Positions 1-13,789 of a stretch of DNA of 60,000 nt are shown one piece after another. The DNA lies in contig CAJNDS010002738.1 in assembly GCA_905221605.1 (NCBI GenBank), positions 79,001 through 139,000 of the forward strand, written 5' to 3'. Numbering within the stretch: position 1 is the first letter of the stretch; each line of letters opens with the position of its first letter. The notes under the pieces are model-generated. The model worked only from the letters and a program-made list of their open reading frames with translations, had not been told where the DNA came from and made no database searches. A program made the translations under genes and the position numbers. This stretch comes from Symbiodinium natans (Eukaryota > Sar > Dinophyceae > Suessiales > Symbiodiniaceae).

Positions 1-914
<914 letters not shown>

Positions 915-1897
915 TTACTAAATATTTTTCACATGTCACGGATTTACGCACGAGAATATTTCAAGTGTTTCTTGACTTTGTGGCTGCGCAGGAAGAATGT
1001 ATAAGTTGATTCGTTTCGGGGATCAGCAGTCTTCTTAGCTGATCGTTGCTACACCATTTCATCACACTTTAGAAGCTCTTTCGCTACACATTATCTATAC
1101 CTCGTCTTCCTTCCACGAACTGATTTCTAGACTTCCAAAACTGACTCGATCCCAGATCTACCGCCGAAGCGACTCTGCAGGTAGATCTAGATTCTAGGTC
1201 TTGGCGGGAGGGGAGTATGTTTAGATAAACATGCGTATATTATGTATGTGTAGATGTATATCGCTGTAGATATGTGTGTGTGTACGCGTGTGCGTGTGCG
1301 CGTCTATCTATCTCCGACTCTCCAGCCAAAAAGTTGTAATGTGACAGAAGAGCTGGCAGGACACGGTGAGAAAGACGGTATGCAAACTGGAGATGCCACA
1401 GGCACACAGGCACGCTGCATCCACAAACTGGTTCTCTAAAGCACCCCAAACCAGAAACTCCTCAGGCTATCTCGCCTCGCCCGCAGAGGCGACGCTGTTC
1501 GTGGGCGTCTTCCCCTGGGGATTCGATGGTTCCGCACAGCCCTGCCGGGGTGTTTTGAAGGCTGTGCCTCCTTTGTCTGCTTTCTGGTGTTGGGACACAA
1601 GAGGACACGTAATGGCGAAGGATTCAGAGAGCGTTACGAAGTCTGCTGATTTCCCAGCTGAGTGCAAGAGACTCCGCGATATTGACTATTGAGCACAAAG
1701 GCCAACAGCTTCCTGGAAGTATTGCCTCAATCCAGGCGCGACGGGACTACATAAAAGGCTTCTCGCGGCAACAGCTGTCATAACATCACATAGCTATGAA
1801 CCCGCTGGACTTACCTTTGGTGGAATGGTGTTTCTCTCTCTTCATGGGAGAGATTTCTCACCGTAGTACGCTTGGGGAGCCTAATACTAGCTCACGC
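915..1897. other. Spacer, no supported gene
   Basis: No exon with agreeing splice sites was found. A short mixed TG/CG stretch lies near 1250-1300. Short open frames on both strands around 1370-1690 lack coding character. Confidence 0.5.
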
Positions 1898-2973
1898 CTC
1901 CAGTCGGTCGACATGGTCGGCGAGGTTGGCGACAGCTTTCGCCACGGTGCCTTGGGAAACTTCAGCGTCGTTAAAGGGTTCTGTGAGCTTTGTGCGCGAG
2001 AGCTATCAGGAATACTACTACTTGCACCCCCATTCCGGATGCTTAGCTATTCCAACGCGGCACACACTGGGGGGGGGAGTCCCTGTTACATTCCTGGATC
2101 AGCTTCTTATGGCAGCCCCCTCTGCGGCCTCTGCGTGTCCAACCTAACTGGTAACATCGTGGAGTGCTCCTCGCTGGGACGATAAGATCAAGCGGACGCA
2201 TTGCTTCTCTGCGGACAATGAACTAGGTTGGCACACACAAAGCTGATGGCTCGGAAACTCCCTCAATCCAATCGGCAAGTAGCAGGTGCTATGAAGCACA
2301 CGTCTGGTGCCCGTGGCTCTCACAGCGAAATCTGAGATCCATGCCTAGCTCAGAGCTGAGCCGTTCATTTGCGGCCTTCAAATTGTCCATGTCCTCGATC
2401 TTGGCACACAGCCTCAGTCACTGCAGTATTCAGTATTGCCAGCACAGAAAAAGCATTGTCTGGGGGTTACGACATAGCACAGCAGAGCTGGAGATTGAAA
2501 GCCGAGGCTTGAAGTGTCTTGAACTCCTTGCATGTCAGACAGTACCGGTAGATGCATATCAAACGTTAGATCTAGAGAGGTCACTTTTTGAGCAGCTGGC
2601 GTCGTCATAGCGTCTGCAACCGTCGCCAGCTCGCTCTTCAGGGCCTGAAAGAGCCCACAATACACATCTGAAGTCTCTTAGCCTCATGTGTGAGCCGTGT
2701 TTAGCATGTTCTGTCATGCCGTGTAGGTTCAGTGTAGATGTGATCTCTCATGGCCTCATCCGGGACCCGTAGCTGGCGAAGCTCCACAAGCTTCGCATCC
2801 ATCTCCTTCAGATCTGACTCCTCGCCGGAACTCTAGGAGCAGAGGGGTGGGGCCCTTGTGTCAAGCACAGTTCACAGAGTCAAAATCAGCCAAAGTGCCA
2901 ACAGAGCTTGTGGGATTGGATGCGCCTGCTGAGCTATCCTCTGCTGAAGCGGCTGCAGCATGGCTGCCACAGC
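1898..2973 (-). CDS. Coiled-coil protein, five consecutive exons
   Basis: Five exons read on the minus strand join in phase: 2973-2926, 2820-2767, 2644-2585, 2399-2345 and 1980-1898. All acceptors are AG. The donors are GC, GT, GT, GC and GC. The joined product, about 97 residues, is rich in Ala, Glu, Leu, Lys and Gln with heptad-like spacing (for example ESDLKEMDAKLVELRQL and IEDMDNLKAANERL), so it should form an alpha-helical coiled coil. No catalytic motif is present and I do not recognise the family. Neither a start nor a stop was found, so it is internal to a longer gene. It may be the downstream part of the exon chain at 5.1-8.6 kb on the same strand, with which it shares composition, but possible plus-strand exons near 4 kb make that uncertain. 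Confidence 0.6.
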
Positions 2974-5142
2974 CTCAGGGTTGCAGGCACGACTTCATTG
3001 ATTTTGAAGCATCACACTTCCTCGCTCACAATCATGACGCAGGCTCTTGCAGCTCCTTGCATACATTTCTACACCCCTCCCAATTGGACTCAGACCTTCG
3101 GAGCTTCTATGACATGTTCGCATTAGCCCCCAGTCGAGGCTCTGGCCACCTTGTCCATTGATCCCTCAGCAGCTGAAAACAGACGGCAACGTCTGCCGGG
3201 CTGTGGTTCCGTCAGGGCGGTCCGGTCAGGTTATCATATGGGGGGGGAGTCAGTCTATTTCGCGTGCTATTTTGGATGCCTGCACGCAGCTAACGGGCTG
3301 CTTCACGGCACTAACAGTAACAGGACGTGTGCAAACCCCATACCGTAAATCCTGCTGTCGCTCAAACGAACATACCCGGCTGGCAAGGCAGATTGCATGA
3401 CATGCCCGTAACTGGCATGAGGGTTAACACAACAGTGCCACTTAAATCGACAGACTACATTCGTCCAAGATCGTGCAAGATGTGGATCATGCGGCTCGAG
3501 GTCTGACCTGCTGGACCGGTACCCTGACCTCTGCGGCACATGCGCGCAGCTGCTTGTTGTCTTCAAAGAATTGTGAAGATTTCACTCGTAGTAAAGATTC
3601 TAAAGTGCAAGGATCAATCATGTGGCCACACACTCATGGGCGATGCCATACCTTACGTCGAAGTGTCTGCCCTGAAGCCCCAGGCCCTCTGCAATTCCCC
3701 CTGCAACTTCTAAGCTCTCGGCCACATGATCACCAGCCTGCCACTGCCGTCAGTGAGCCACTGGTAGGCGATGTCACTCGATTTGGGAGGTTAAGGCTGC
3801 TCGGGCTTGCCGCGGTCAAGGCATGCAATCGACAACGTTCTGCAAATGTTTGCCTCTAGCATCCCTCTGCGGCAACAGAACATCTCCATAGCTCCCTTTG
3901 GTCCTGCGGTTTTGAGGTCGCGGCCGCGTTCAGACTCATCATGCCCTGTGCAAGTCGAGTGGGGCAAACATGGGCAACACTGATTCCAAGCTCACCAAGA
4001 CTCAACAGCAAGGTCCCGAAACCAATGTGTCATTTCAACCCTACGCTTTGCAAGATCCCAGACATTGTGTCTTTAAACCAAGGGCATGCAGGTCTCAGCG
4101 TAAAGGGCTCGGAGAGTTTTGGGCTGTTGTTGGTTGACGGCGTTCGGCTTCAGGACTATAGGATATGGTGATTTTATTGGTGCTTTGGCAGGAAGAGCCT
4201 ACTTTCTGAGGTGTCTGTGTTCATACAGCGTGTTCCTCCGACAGTCATGTGAAAGCGCTACCGCTTGTCTCATTCTCCCCTGCCCTCGTCTCTCCCTTCT
4301 TCTCTTCTGTGCGCTTAAGGATCCCCGCGGAGATCCGCGATGGCTCTCCTCTCTCTCCATCTCCCTCCTCGCATGTCAGTTCTGCCATGAACATTTCAGC
4401 ATCTTTACAGAGGAAGTAAGCAAAGAGATTCGAAGTATCGGTACCGAGTTGCCACTTTCAGCTTGATATGCTTGATTGTCAAATTGCTCGAGACTGAACT
4501 TGACAGGTTGATGTTCAGCAGCTCAAAAACGCACTTGGGAAATCGGGCTGAGCGAGTATGAAGGGAGTGCAGGCTTACGAGCAACCGCATCACCGCCCTG
4601 AACCAGGAACTGGTGGTGATAGGTTGAAGATCGCGCCCCTAAGAGTTTACAATAGATTCGCCCAAGCTTCAGCTGCGATGATGGGACGAGGAGTGCAAGC
4701 CACTTCAAACAATCGTCCCACACCCTCATTGCCGAGCCTGTCCTGCCATTTTAGCACCACCGTGTCACTAGGAATTAGGTCTATGTCTAACAACGATTTC
4801 CGAAACTGCCCTGCACCCGCCCTAGGCCCTTTGGGCTCGCACACGCCTGCAGGGTGGCGGAAATCTCGCTCTGCTTGGTGTGAAGCGACGTTATGCCGTG
4901 TTCCACTGCAGAGACACGCGCCTGCTGGGAACAAGACTTCGGGCTTTCACGGGGTGAAATTGGAACTGGTATTAGTTGTAATCTTCTTCGGTTGTCCGAA
5001 AGTCCACCTTCCGGATATGGAGTCTCAGGCCGACTCGCAAGAGTCTCAGGTCTAGACAGGCACTAGGTACTCTTAACTAAGCGTGCTTACAGGAAGGCTT
5101 CAGCAATATTTCGTGGGGTATTCGGAGCGCGATGGGACTTAC
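2974..5142. other. Mostly non-coding, weak exon candidates
   Basis: On the plus strand, an ATG at 3970 opens MGNTDSKLTKTQQ, which looks like an N-myristoylation start and is followed by a GT donor at 4015. Plus-strand frames near 4415-4550 and 4575-4612 have coiled-coil character (KLLETELDRLM, NRITALNQELV), but their phases do not join cleanly. On the minus strand a short frame near 3185-3150 could belong to the coiled-coil gene. None of these is firm. Confidence 0.3.
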
Positions 5143-8100
5143 ATGGTTTGCAAACTGCGAAGCTGTTGCACCTGTGGAAAACTGCAGACACCAATTCTGG
5201 TCCACCCCTTGACGACATGTCTTCAGTGTTGCAAGGACTTGCGTGCATAATCTTGCATAGTTCTTGGAGTTGCGCTTTGGACGGGTGGATACGGGTGGGT
5301 ACTGTACCAGAGCGAGGTTTGGGACCGTGCGGCTTCATGAAGCCTCGGAGCACCCTGAAAACCATGCGACTCGCACAACAGCCTCATCCGGCCGCCGTGC
5401 CATTCCTGAGGACATCAAGTTGGAGTGTTTAGGATCCCCTGAGATGAAAGTGTTGAGGTCGCGATTTGTCCAGGCAGGGACTCTTATTGAGATCCAGTTC
5501 TACTCCGGATCACTCCGAACAGTTGTACAGCTGCTCAAGACGCTTGGGAAAATAATGGCGCTGAAAGCAAGAAAACGACTGAAACCTGGGCAAGAATCCG
5601 GCCAGGAGCTCTTCCTGCATCGCCTCAAGGGCCGATTGTTGCCGGCCCATGGCTGTCACTGCCGCTGCTACCTCAGGACATATCAGAGGACAGATCCCAA
5701 GTTACTGATTCATGGCATCTCCACATAGTTGCCCTGCCTGACCCTTCTCGGCTTGCAACGCCTGGAGCTGACTTTGCAGCACCCTGACAGCAGCAGACAG
5801 CTCCTTCGCGAAGGCAACGCTGGTGAGAAGTGTGTTGAGTGCGACGTGAACGCAGTGAACGCAGTCTGCATGAGTTTTACATATGTTTACATGGAAGCTT
5901 GGACTCTTGCACTTCTGAGGCTGCGAGCGTAGAACAACAGCTTCCTAAATGGTCGGGATTGGGCCTGACCAGGCGCCTCAGCGGTCGACCCGCGAAGTGC
6001 CTCTGTGAACATGAATCTTGCATGTGTCGCAGGCGTAACATGGCGTCACTATCCGGCCACAACAGCATCGGCCTCCCGATGCTAAATCTCGAAGTCCAAG
6101 TCTGCCGACTCCAAAAACTTCGAGGCCCCGCCCAACACCAGAAAGACCCTCAACCCTATCCCTTGTCCCCCGCCGACAGTACCTTGAGAATGTCAGGCGT
6201 ACTTGTTCATGCTAAGCATTCTAAGACAGCCTTGGACTCTTGGATGGCTCTGTTTGGCTCCGCACCGCACGTGCCAAGCAAATCAAACATTCAAGTGCCT
6301 TCGGAACACGTTTTACCTGGAGCGTCGGCAGGCCGGCTAGAACGTCCGGAGCCCTTCTTTTCAAGGAATGAACAGCATGTCTTTCTCACTCCTGCGCCAT
6401 ACGCCAAATCGCCGAAGTGACTTGGACACACACACACACACACAGAGAAAGCCTCCCCAATTCTGGAAGCTAACGTATATATTGACATCCTCGCCTTGGT
6501 AACCTCTAAGCATTCTGAAAATGGCAGACTCAGCCCTCCAACGATGCCCCAACACCGTTCGCGCCTCGAGACGCCGGTGGATGTCCGTGAACTTGGCCTC
6601 TACTCAGGCAGTACGAAGGACGTTTCAGCCAGGTGAACTCAAGCTGCGCCAAGCTGGCTGATGATGCTTATGCCGAAACCAAAACAAGCGTTGGCTTCGG
6701 CCAACAAACGAGAGTGTGCTACCAAATCTGGCACCCACATCTGCACGCGTGGGGCCACCTTCGTGCCAGCAGTGTAGCACCCCGACTTCAACACCGACCT
6801 TTGAACGAATACAACAAGTAGCCCCTTGAACGCAACAATTGGCCAAAACCAAGTCCTAGTCAACGTGTATGCCAGGTAGTAGCACGGAAATTCACCTAGC
6901 AGGTTCCTTAAGCGATTGGATACACTTCCTTGCAAGTAGTGGGCAATGCTGGGAAGGGTGCGCAAGGGTGGGTACTGGGTACTGGTGGGTACTGGTGGGT
7001 ACTGGCGGTGGGAGGCCAATGTTCTGGGGCTTCTGGCTGAAGCTCGTTCCATGGAATTTAGGGCAGGTAAGAAGTAGCAATCTTTGATCATCCCTAACCC
7101 TATCCCTCGCAGAACGCATGATTTCACAGCGGGGCTTCCATGCTTTGGTCGGGAATAGTTCTGAGCAGTCTGAAGGGGAACAACTTTCTACCCCTCGGCT
7201 GCGTGAACGGGCATCGCGAACTCCCCGCTCTCATCGCGATGTAGCCTGGGTCTCTTATCGGCCGCGGCCTTGACAATTCGAGAGAACCCTGGCAAAGATG
7301 GTCAAAAGAATTCACGCTTCGTGTGTCAAGACACACGAGCAGTCTGTGGGAGGGATGGGCGGGAGAAGAATTGGAGCAGAGGCTTGAGCTGATTTCGGGA
7401 AGAGATGCATGCCAAAGAATCACGTATGCACCGTTCCCTGCCACTCCAACACATACATACAAAGCACCCAACCCCACAACACGAAAACTCAAGAACCCCG
7501 ACTCAAAAAAATCAGAGGTCTCTTCCCTCTGGTTTACTTGCCCTCAAGGACATGAACCAACGCGACCCAACTAGTACTCAAGCTCTGACTCAGGCTTCAC
7601 TTCCATACATAGACAAGCCGACATGTTGACATGCGATCTATAATAAGTTTATACATATATACATATCCATTCTGAGCGACCTCCGCATCGGAGCGCAGCT
7701 GCGCCAGCGCCGAAGACATGCTTTCGGGCACCTCCACTGACCGGTCTTCCACTGTCTTCCGAGTTTCGATTTCTGCCGTATTCAAGGCAATAAGCCCGTT
7801 CAGGTTCCGGAGCCGAGGGTTTACCCATGATGGCCTCCCTTAGGCATGTTATTCATCGTCCTCGTTGCGCTCTGGAGGTGCACTTTTCCTGTTCTGGGCT
7901 TCATAAGTCTAGGCTCGAAAAGCTTGATGTTGCACGTGGGGCCGATGGTTCCCAACTCGACATCTCGAAACCTCAGCCTAAGATGACATTGTGCTCATTT
8001 CTGGTAGAACTCGTAGGGGATAGGATTAGGGCCCCTTGGGGACATAGACCCTCTGAACAAGGTCCCTGTTTAAGAGAGCCAGAAGAGGGTTAAGAAGGGG

Positions 8101-8630
8101 TTCCCTTTTAAGGGTCCCCCTGATCCTACCTAGGAACTCCCTGGTTCTGACTCAGAATTTAGCAGCTTTAGCAAAGACAGAATTTTCTTGCTCGGGTGCG
8201 TGAAGGGACGCCAATGCGCAATGCTGAACAATGTACTGCAGTAAGGAACCTATAGATGCGCCTAATCTCACACTCGCCCAACCCTAAACTGCCTCTACGC
8301 CCTGCATGCTTACCTCCGGCGTCATACCCGCAGGCGGCCACTTGCCACAACGTTCGCCGAGCTCATCAAGTCCTTGCCTGATGCCAAGCAGTCAACGGCT
8401 CTTCAACAACATCATGTTTACAAGAGCTGAGTTGTTTGGACACGGCCGGACTCGGGGATGCGTTTTTTGATTGGGATCGGAGGGCACCTTTCCTGTCACT
8501 TCCTTACAGTTTTTCTGGGAGTTTTCTGGGACTCCTCTGGGACTCCGGACCTGGCCTCAGAGCATTCAGCATGGCGTCCGTCGCCGCATCGGTGGCGTTC
8601 CGCGCCTCGGTCACCTCCACGCGCGCCAGG
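5143..8630 (-). CDS. Coiled-coil protein, exon chain
   Basis: Minus-strand exons: 8630-8556 joins in phase 2 to 7834-7668 across a 721-base GC-AG intron. 5819-5738 joins in phase 0 to 5671-5599 across a 66-base GC-AG intron. A 29-base microexon at 5171-5143 (VQQLRSLQT) has a textbook acceptor and a GTAAGT donor. The segments are helical and charged, for example ARVEVTEARNATDAATDAML, VAFAKELSAAVRVLQSQLQA and SALEAMQEELLA. No domain is recognised. Exons linking 7668 to 5819 were not found, so this could be one gene or two. The second exon is the longest and could include intron sequence at its 3' end. The role is unknown; a structural or scaffold protein is the most that composition allows. Confidence 0.5.
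6967..7012. repeat. Minisatellite, GGGTACTGGT units
   Basis: Four to five imperfect copies of a ten-base unit GGGTACTGGT, lying in a presumed intron of the minus-strand coiled-coil gene. Confidence 0.85.
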
Positions 8631-10002
8631 CTTACGGAAAAGCTGTGGAAAAATTGTGGCAGATGAATGGAATTGAAGCGATGTGAGGGTTGTGATCTGT
8701 CACTCATAAGCCACAAGCTGTACACACAGCCGAACTTGACGATGGTTATGTCGTGCAGGTTGCTTTCACCTTCGAATCGAGAAGCCGGCCCGTGTGACTG
8801 CGGCCTTCCCTGGCACCGTCCGCTTTTTCCGGCTTCCGGTCAGAAGAAAGCTCAGTGTGAAACGACAGGTGCAACACCGCGTCTGCTGGTGGCAACTGGG
8901 GTAAACAGAGCCCAAGGAGGGCAAGAACCGTTGCCCAGACAGACCAGCGCTGGAAACCTGGTGCCGAACCGGTGCATGCTAAGCACAATTTTGGGGGTCG
9001 CATGCTGAAGAACGGGTGCACCCATGAAGCCTCCGGACTTCGGGGTGGATTAAACGTCGGCTATGGTCCCCTGGTGGCAGATAGCCTATCTGGATTGGAG
9101 TGGCTCGTACCCATGCGGTCATGCAGAGCCCGCTAGAGGAACCTCTGAATCAGCAAGGAGCCAGCGATCAAAATCTTTATGCTCCTGAGAATCAAAAGGC
9201 AATTTGTATAGGGACGCCAACATCGCAAACTCTGTTGCAGTGACTGCATGAAGAACGATGGTCTTGGTGTGTTTGCACAGGTACCCACGCATGAGTTATG
9301 TTGAAGCATGTGCTGCCACAGGGTCGTCAAGCCCGACTACCGCCGAAGCGGCGCTCTACAAACAGGCCCCACTTTACAAGCCTGAAAGCGTGGGCCCCTA
9401 ATTGGACCATGAGCTTCGCATCCTTGTAGCCACTCTATACGCCAATGTTATATGCATTCGCCAAACATACTCGTAACATCTTCTAAGCTTACGGTAGGGC
9501 AGAAGAGCGTGGTTGTGGTTGCCTTTGGGGGCTCTGAGAAGCTCTTGGCTCTGAAATAGACCTCCTCGGAATGAAAGGACCCATGTGGCAACCCCTTTGG
9601 AGTCCACGAGCGCACTTCTGGATCTGGGACATCCCGTATGGGTTCAAGCTCAGGGATGTTTGGAGTTTAAGCCTGGGGCTTGGGTTTGAAGAGCAGGGAC
9701 AAAGGCATCTCACGAGCATGCAACAGATTGTAGATCGAACAGCTTCAGGAGATCAATATTCCTCTGCAGCTGGGAGTTCGAGCAAACCAGCACTGTGCGG
9801 GTTGGGATCCTGATGTGCAAGCAGCCGTACTGAGCCCAAAGCAATTCGGTCGGGCTTGGCGCTACTGCAGCCTAAGCCGATGAAGGAGGCATTGCCGAAA
9901 CAGCCGCTGAAGCTAGGCAAAGCCGAGATCTCCGGCGAGGCCCATCTCAAAGATGTCCTGCGAGGATGGTCATAATACTCACTTCTGTGCAGTTCAAACG
10001 AC
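8631..10002. other. Spacer with one weak plus-strand exon
   Basis: No multi-exon gene model could be built. A plus-strand frame at about 9878-9953 (MKEALPKQPLKLGK, then ISGEAHLKDVLRG) has coding-like composition but no confirmed neighbours. Confidence 0.3.
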
Positions 10003-10400
10003 GCAATCCTATTACATTGAATTAAATGCGTTAAAATGAATTAATTCATCTAAGTTCATTCAATTTGTTTAAACTTATTGACTAAATTCAATTACAATGG
10101 CTTAGATGATTGAATGAGCTTTGTTTGTTTGAGTGAATGAATTCAATGCTTTCGGCGAATCAAACTCCTTACATTAAAGCATGAATTCAAAAAAATAAAC
10201 GAATGAAACGAATTACACGAATTAGATGGCTATTTATATTAAATGATCATTCGAATGAATTAAATTCGCGGCTCATGAATTAGATGGTTAATCAAATTAA
10301 ATGAGCCGCTTATCATGAATTCTACTCGTTGATCCAGCATTTACATTAAATTAACAAATGAATCAAGTGAATTAAACGAATTAACCATTCTTTTCATGAT
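10003..10400. repeat. AT-rich island of degenerate GAATTAAAT repeats
   Basis: About 400 bases that are strikingly AT-rich against a balanced background. They are made of diverged words such as GAATTAAATG, ATGAATTAAA and AATGAATTAA on both strands. Copies are too diverged for a single clean unit. It has no open reading frame. A decayed satellite, a matrix-attachment-like or a replication-related element are all possible from sequence alone. Confidence 0.8.
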
Positions 10401-10566
10401 GTCACGAAGGCAGGATGTGTAGTAGGATGTTGCGAATGGATGTGACCCTAGCGAGGGATAAACCACAAGTAATCGCCTCGCCAGCGGCTTCGCATCGGAA
10501 TCTTAACCCTAAACATTATTCAACCCAAACTCCACTATAAAGCTAAATTTTTCATGTCTTCTATTT

Positions 10567-10775
10567 AAGATTCCGACAAGAATCGCTTGTCTGGGCCCTA
10601 AGCTTTGGTGCTCAAAACACACAAATACAACCCACAACACAACCAAAATCAACAGGTACCTAGCAAAAGCAACAAAAGATCCCCCATTTAAAATTCCGAT
10701 AAGAGTCGCTTGTCTGGGCCCCAGCCCAAAACACAATCCAAATTCAAACAAGTACCTGTCAAAAGCAACAACAAA
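10567..10775. repeat. Diverged two-copy tandem duplication, about 123 bases
   Basis: The block starting ATTCCGACAAGAATCGCTTG near 10569 recurs near 10692 as ATTCCGATAAGAGTCGCTTG. The similarity runs on through GTCTGGGCCC, an AC-rich stretch, and AGTACCTG/AGGTACCT followed by AAAAGCAACAA. The minus-strand open frame across it is an effect of the duplication. Confidence 0.8.
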
Positions 10776-13350
10776 CACACACTAACACCCTCACCTAAGT
10801 TCCCACCCCTTCAAGCCACTTCGAAATCGCTGGGCGAATGGCAAAACATCATCAGCCTGCACCTTTCCAACACGTCTCTGTCCCTCTCTCGCTCTCTCTC
10901 TCCCACTTGGGCCGGCTCAGCGATGGCTAGCGGCTAGCACGCCTAGCGCCGCAGAAATGCATCGTTTCTGGTAAGGGATGACGCATGAGGTCCTCCAAAC
11001 TGATGTCTCGCACAAGCCTGCCAATGCGCAGCTGCGATAAGAAATCGCAAGATAGAACTGCAGCAGCCTACTTTAGAAACCAAGGCTTGTGAATCCATGT
11101 AGCTGCGAATGGCAATGTTACCCTCGTGGGCCCTCCTATGTAAGTCCATTCCGCTTGAAGGACAGGCGAGAGTGGGACACCAACATTACCTTGAAAATAT
11201 GAAGTTAATATCCACACATACAGACGCAACATGTTGGGTGCAGCAGTCTGATTGCCTCGCAAAAGCTTACACTTATGACATTTTACATGTGGTGTTGCCA
11301 TGTGTAATGAGACTGTTATACGGATTGAGTATTTAGCAGCAGCAGTAGCAGCAGGACGCCCCTGAGCTCAAGACACCCAACGGGAGAGTGCTTCAAGTCG
11401 CCATAAGTTTACAACCCTGAGAACATGCCGCGCGCACCCGCCGTGTTCCAGGTCTATCCTGCAGCACGAAGACTCATGAGCTGGATCACATGATGAGAAT
11501 CCCAACTAAATGATGGCGTGAGACAGACCTCGTGATTGTGCGCATTGCTGGTATGGGCTACCTGGAAGGGCTGGCCAGAATAGACTTGCCATGATTTTGC
11601 CACCTCTCTGATTTCGAAAACATGCCTCGAGCCTTAGAATACAAGGCCTACGGCCTAGGCCTACTGCCTAGGCCAGTCCGCCTCGGCTTCCAGCCGAGAT
11701 GCGTCTCGAACAAGCAGCCAGGATCTTGTCTTCTTCCCCCTTCCCTACGCTTCTCCCCAGCGCTTGGAGGCCGCAATCCGATGCCGTGGCTGCGCCCCGC
11801 ATTGGGCCGGCCAGGCTGCTGAGGTGCTTACAATTAGCCCGCCCGGTGTCCTAAAAAATCGTCAAGAAATTACTGCACTGACTTTCAGGATGTAAGTTGC
11901 AAGGCTCGCATGTTGATCGCACATCCGCTGCAGCATCCTGACGAACCATCGTCAAGGTTACTTGTTTAGCATACAACCTCAAAGACCCCGCAACGACTCA
12001 CAACCAACGCACTTTGGGGACGTACGAGCCCCGACATTGGGGAAGCGGAGAAGGGAGCCTTCAGGACACTTTTCAGGACCTGCGGCGAGAGTGCTTGACG
12101 TACCGAAAAGAGTCCTGAGCCGGCTTTGCCCCATGCGGCATGCCATGCGAGGCCCTGAAGCGCACCATGGCCTGGAATCTGCTCCACTCTTGGGACTCTT
12201 GGGCGATTCAATATGATTCAATGCATTCAAACGCACAACTTTGTTGAGCGATGGGTAATGGATTTAGTCGTGTAGAGCTCTGGGCTGGAGACTGGATTGC
12301 TTTGGAGCTTATGGCTTATGAGTTAATAGTTTATGTTGCTGTAACGATGAAAGATTCGGCTGTAGCTAGGTCATATCCTTCTCACTCAGGTGGCAATCAG
12401 AAAAAGCCTTCACCAGACTTGTTGGGCAACATCTGCCGTAATACTTTCACATGATCTCGCCCAAGTGGGTCACATCACACTATCAATTTTCTCCACAGCA
12501 TTGTCTACTCTGACTTGTACCCTGTACTGCTGAAGCACTTTAACTAGTTGTTGTGCAACTGACGGCTGTAGCACATTCGAAGTTCTACATTAGCTGGCAA
12601 CTTCATCGTAGTCACACCCTAACCCAATCAGAAAAAGTGGAGGGATGTGGAGGGCCTTTGCGCTGGCGGCCCAAACTCCTCAATCAGATGCTTGGAGGGA
12701 GGAGGCAGAGCGGGAGAGAGGGGCTGGCTAGCCAAAAATCCAGCAACAATTCTAGAGCCCGAATAGGCACCTGGGCACCCGAATGTTTCGATCCAACCCA
12801 CGCAAGCCCGGCATCTTGGTCCTGATGTGCCATGACATATGGCTGCACGGTGAAAAGCTGACCTTGCAGCGGTGTTGCACAAGTTGTTGCTTTCTTGCGC
12901 AAGTTCGTTGCATGTCGGAACTTCCATGGTCTAATTACGTGTAGACATGATTGGCGGTTCGGAAGAAGTTGGAGCTGACTGTGTTTCTCTGTACGTCACG
13001 GTGAAGACCGGAAGCGTCCTGAGACTTGAGGTGACTCACGACTCACGCTTCTAGTGATTCTAGTGCATCTAATGCACTGAAAGATGCAACCTCCACAAAC
13101 CTAGAGCGCAGTTCCTTATCTGAGACGAGAGAGGGCTGCTACTCATACACTGAAAGCGTGAAACATCTCCAGGAGAACTAGCCCCGGCGTCTGTAGGACA
13201 ACATTGTCCAACACCAAGAAAGTGGATGCATAATGAATATTTGTTTTGCCCAGCTATTGCTGGGGAATGGAAGAGATTCAAACGTGGACTTGAGAGGCCA
13301 TGTTTTAGTGCTGGGAAATGCAATCGAATGGCTTGTAAACATACCCATAA
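10776..13350. other. Spacer, no supported gene
   Basis: CA-rich and TC-rich patches (10760-10910), a short CAGCAG run at 11336-11350, and a self-complementary GGCCTAGGCC-rich patch at 11640-11690. Open frames on both strands at 11960-12240 overlap each other and lack coding character. Confidence 0.45.
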
Positions 13351-13361
13351 TACATTGGCAT

Positions 13362-13500
13362 TGCTGTCAACATGACTCATGTGGAGCATGACGGAACATG
13401 CTCACAGAGGCCGCAGGCCTTCCGAATCTTCACCAACCGCCATGATGCGGCCAATGACGTGGCCTTCAACACTCTAATTTATCTGCCTGCTGCTTCGCTG
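13362..13500. CDS. Possible exon, strand unresolved
   Basis: On the plus strand an open frame of about 45 codons contains GIAVNMTHVEHDG and RIFTNRHDAANDVAF. It is followed by two more coding-like frames up to 13668 that are out of register with it. On the minus strand the same DNA offers HVIGRIMAVGEDSEGLRP. Plus is slightly favoured by length. No family is recognised. Confidence 0.3.
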
Positions 13501-13706
13501 CGATGAAATTTGCAAACGATGGGTACTCAATCAGCTACGACAGTTCAAACTTGGCCCTACAGTACCAGGCATTCCATGGCATTCCCACATCAGCGGAACT
13601 GGACCAATGGCACTTGATGGAGTTAACTCGCATCAGATGCTGCTGGTGATTGATGACGATGGTTAGAGTAGATATCCCCACCATGGGCACGGCAATGACA
13701 GCAACG

Positions 13707-13752
13707 AGGGTGAGAGGGTGAGAGGGTGAGAGGGTGAGAGGGTGAGAGAGGG
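13707..13752. repeat. Octanucleotide tandem repeat GGTGAGAG
   Basis: Five near-perfect copies of an eight-base GGTGAGAG unit, followed by a G-rich and GA-rich tail to about 13785. Confidence 0.9.
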
Positions 13753-13789
13753 GCGGAGGGGGAGAAGGGCAGAGGGCCGGAGGGTGTGC

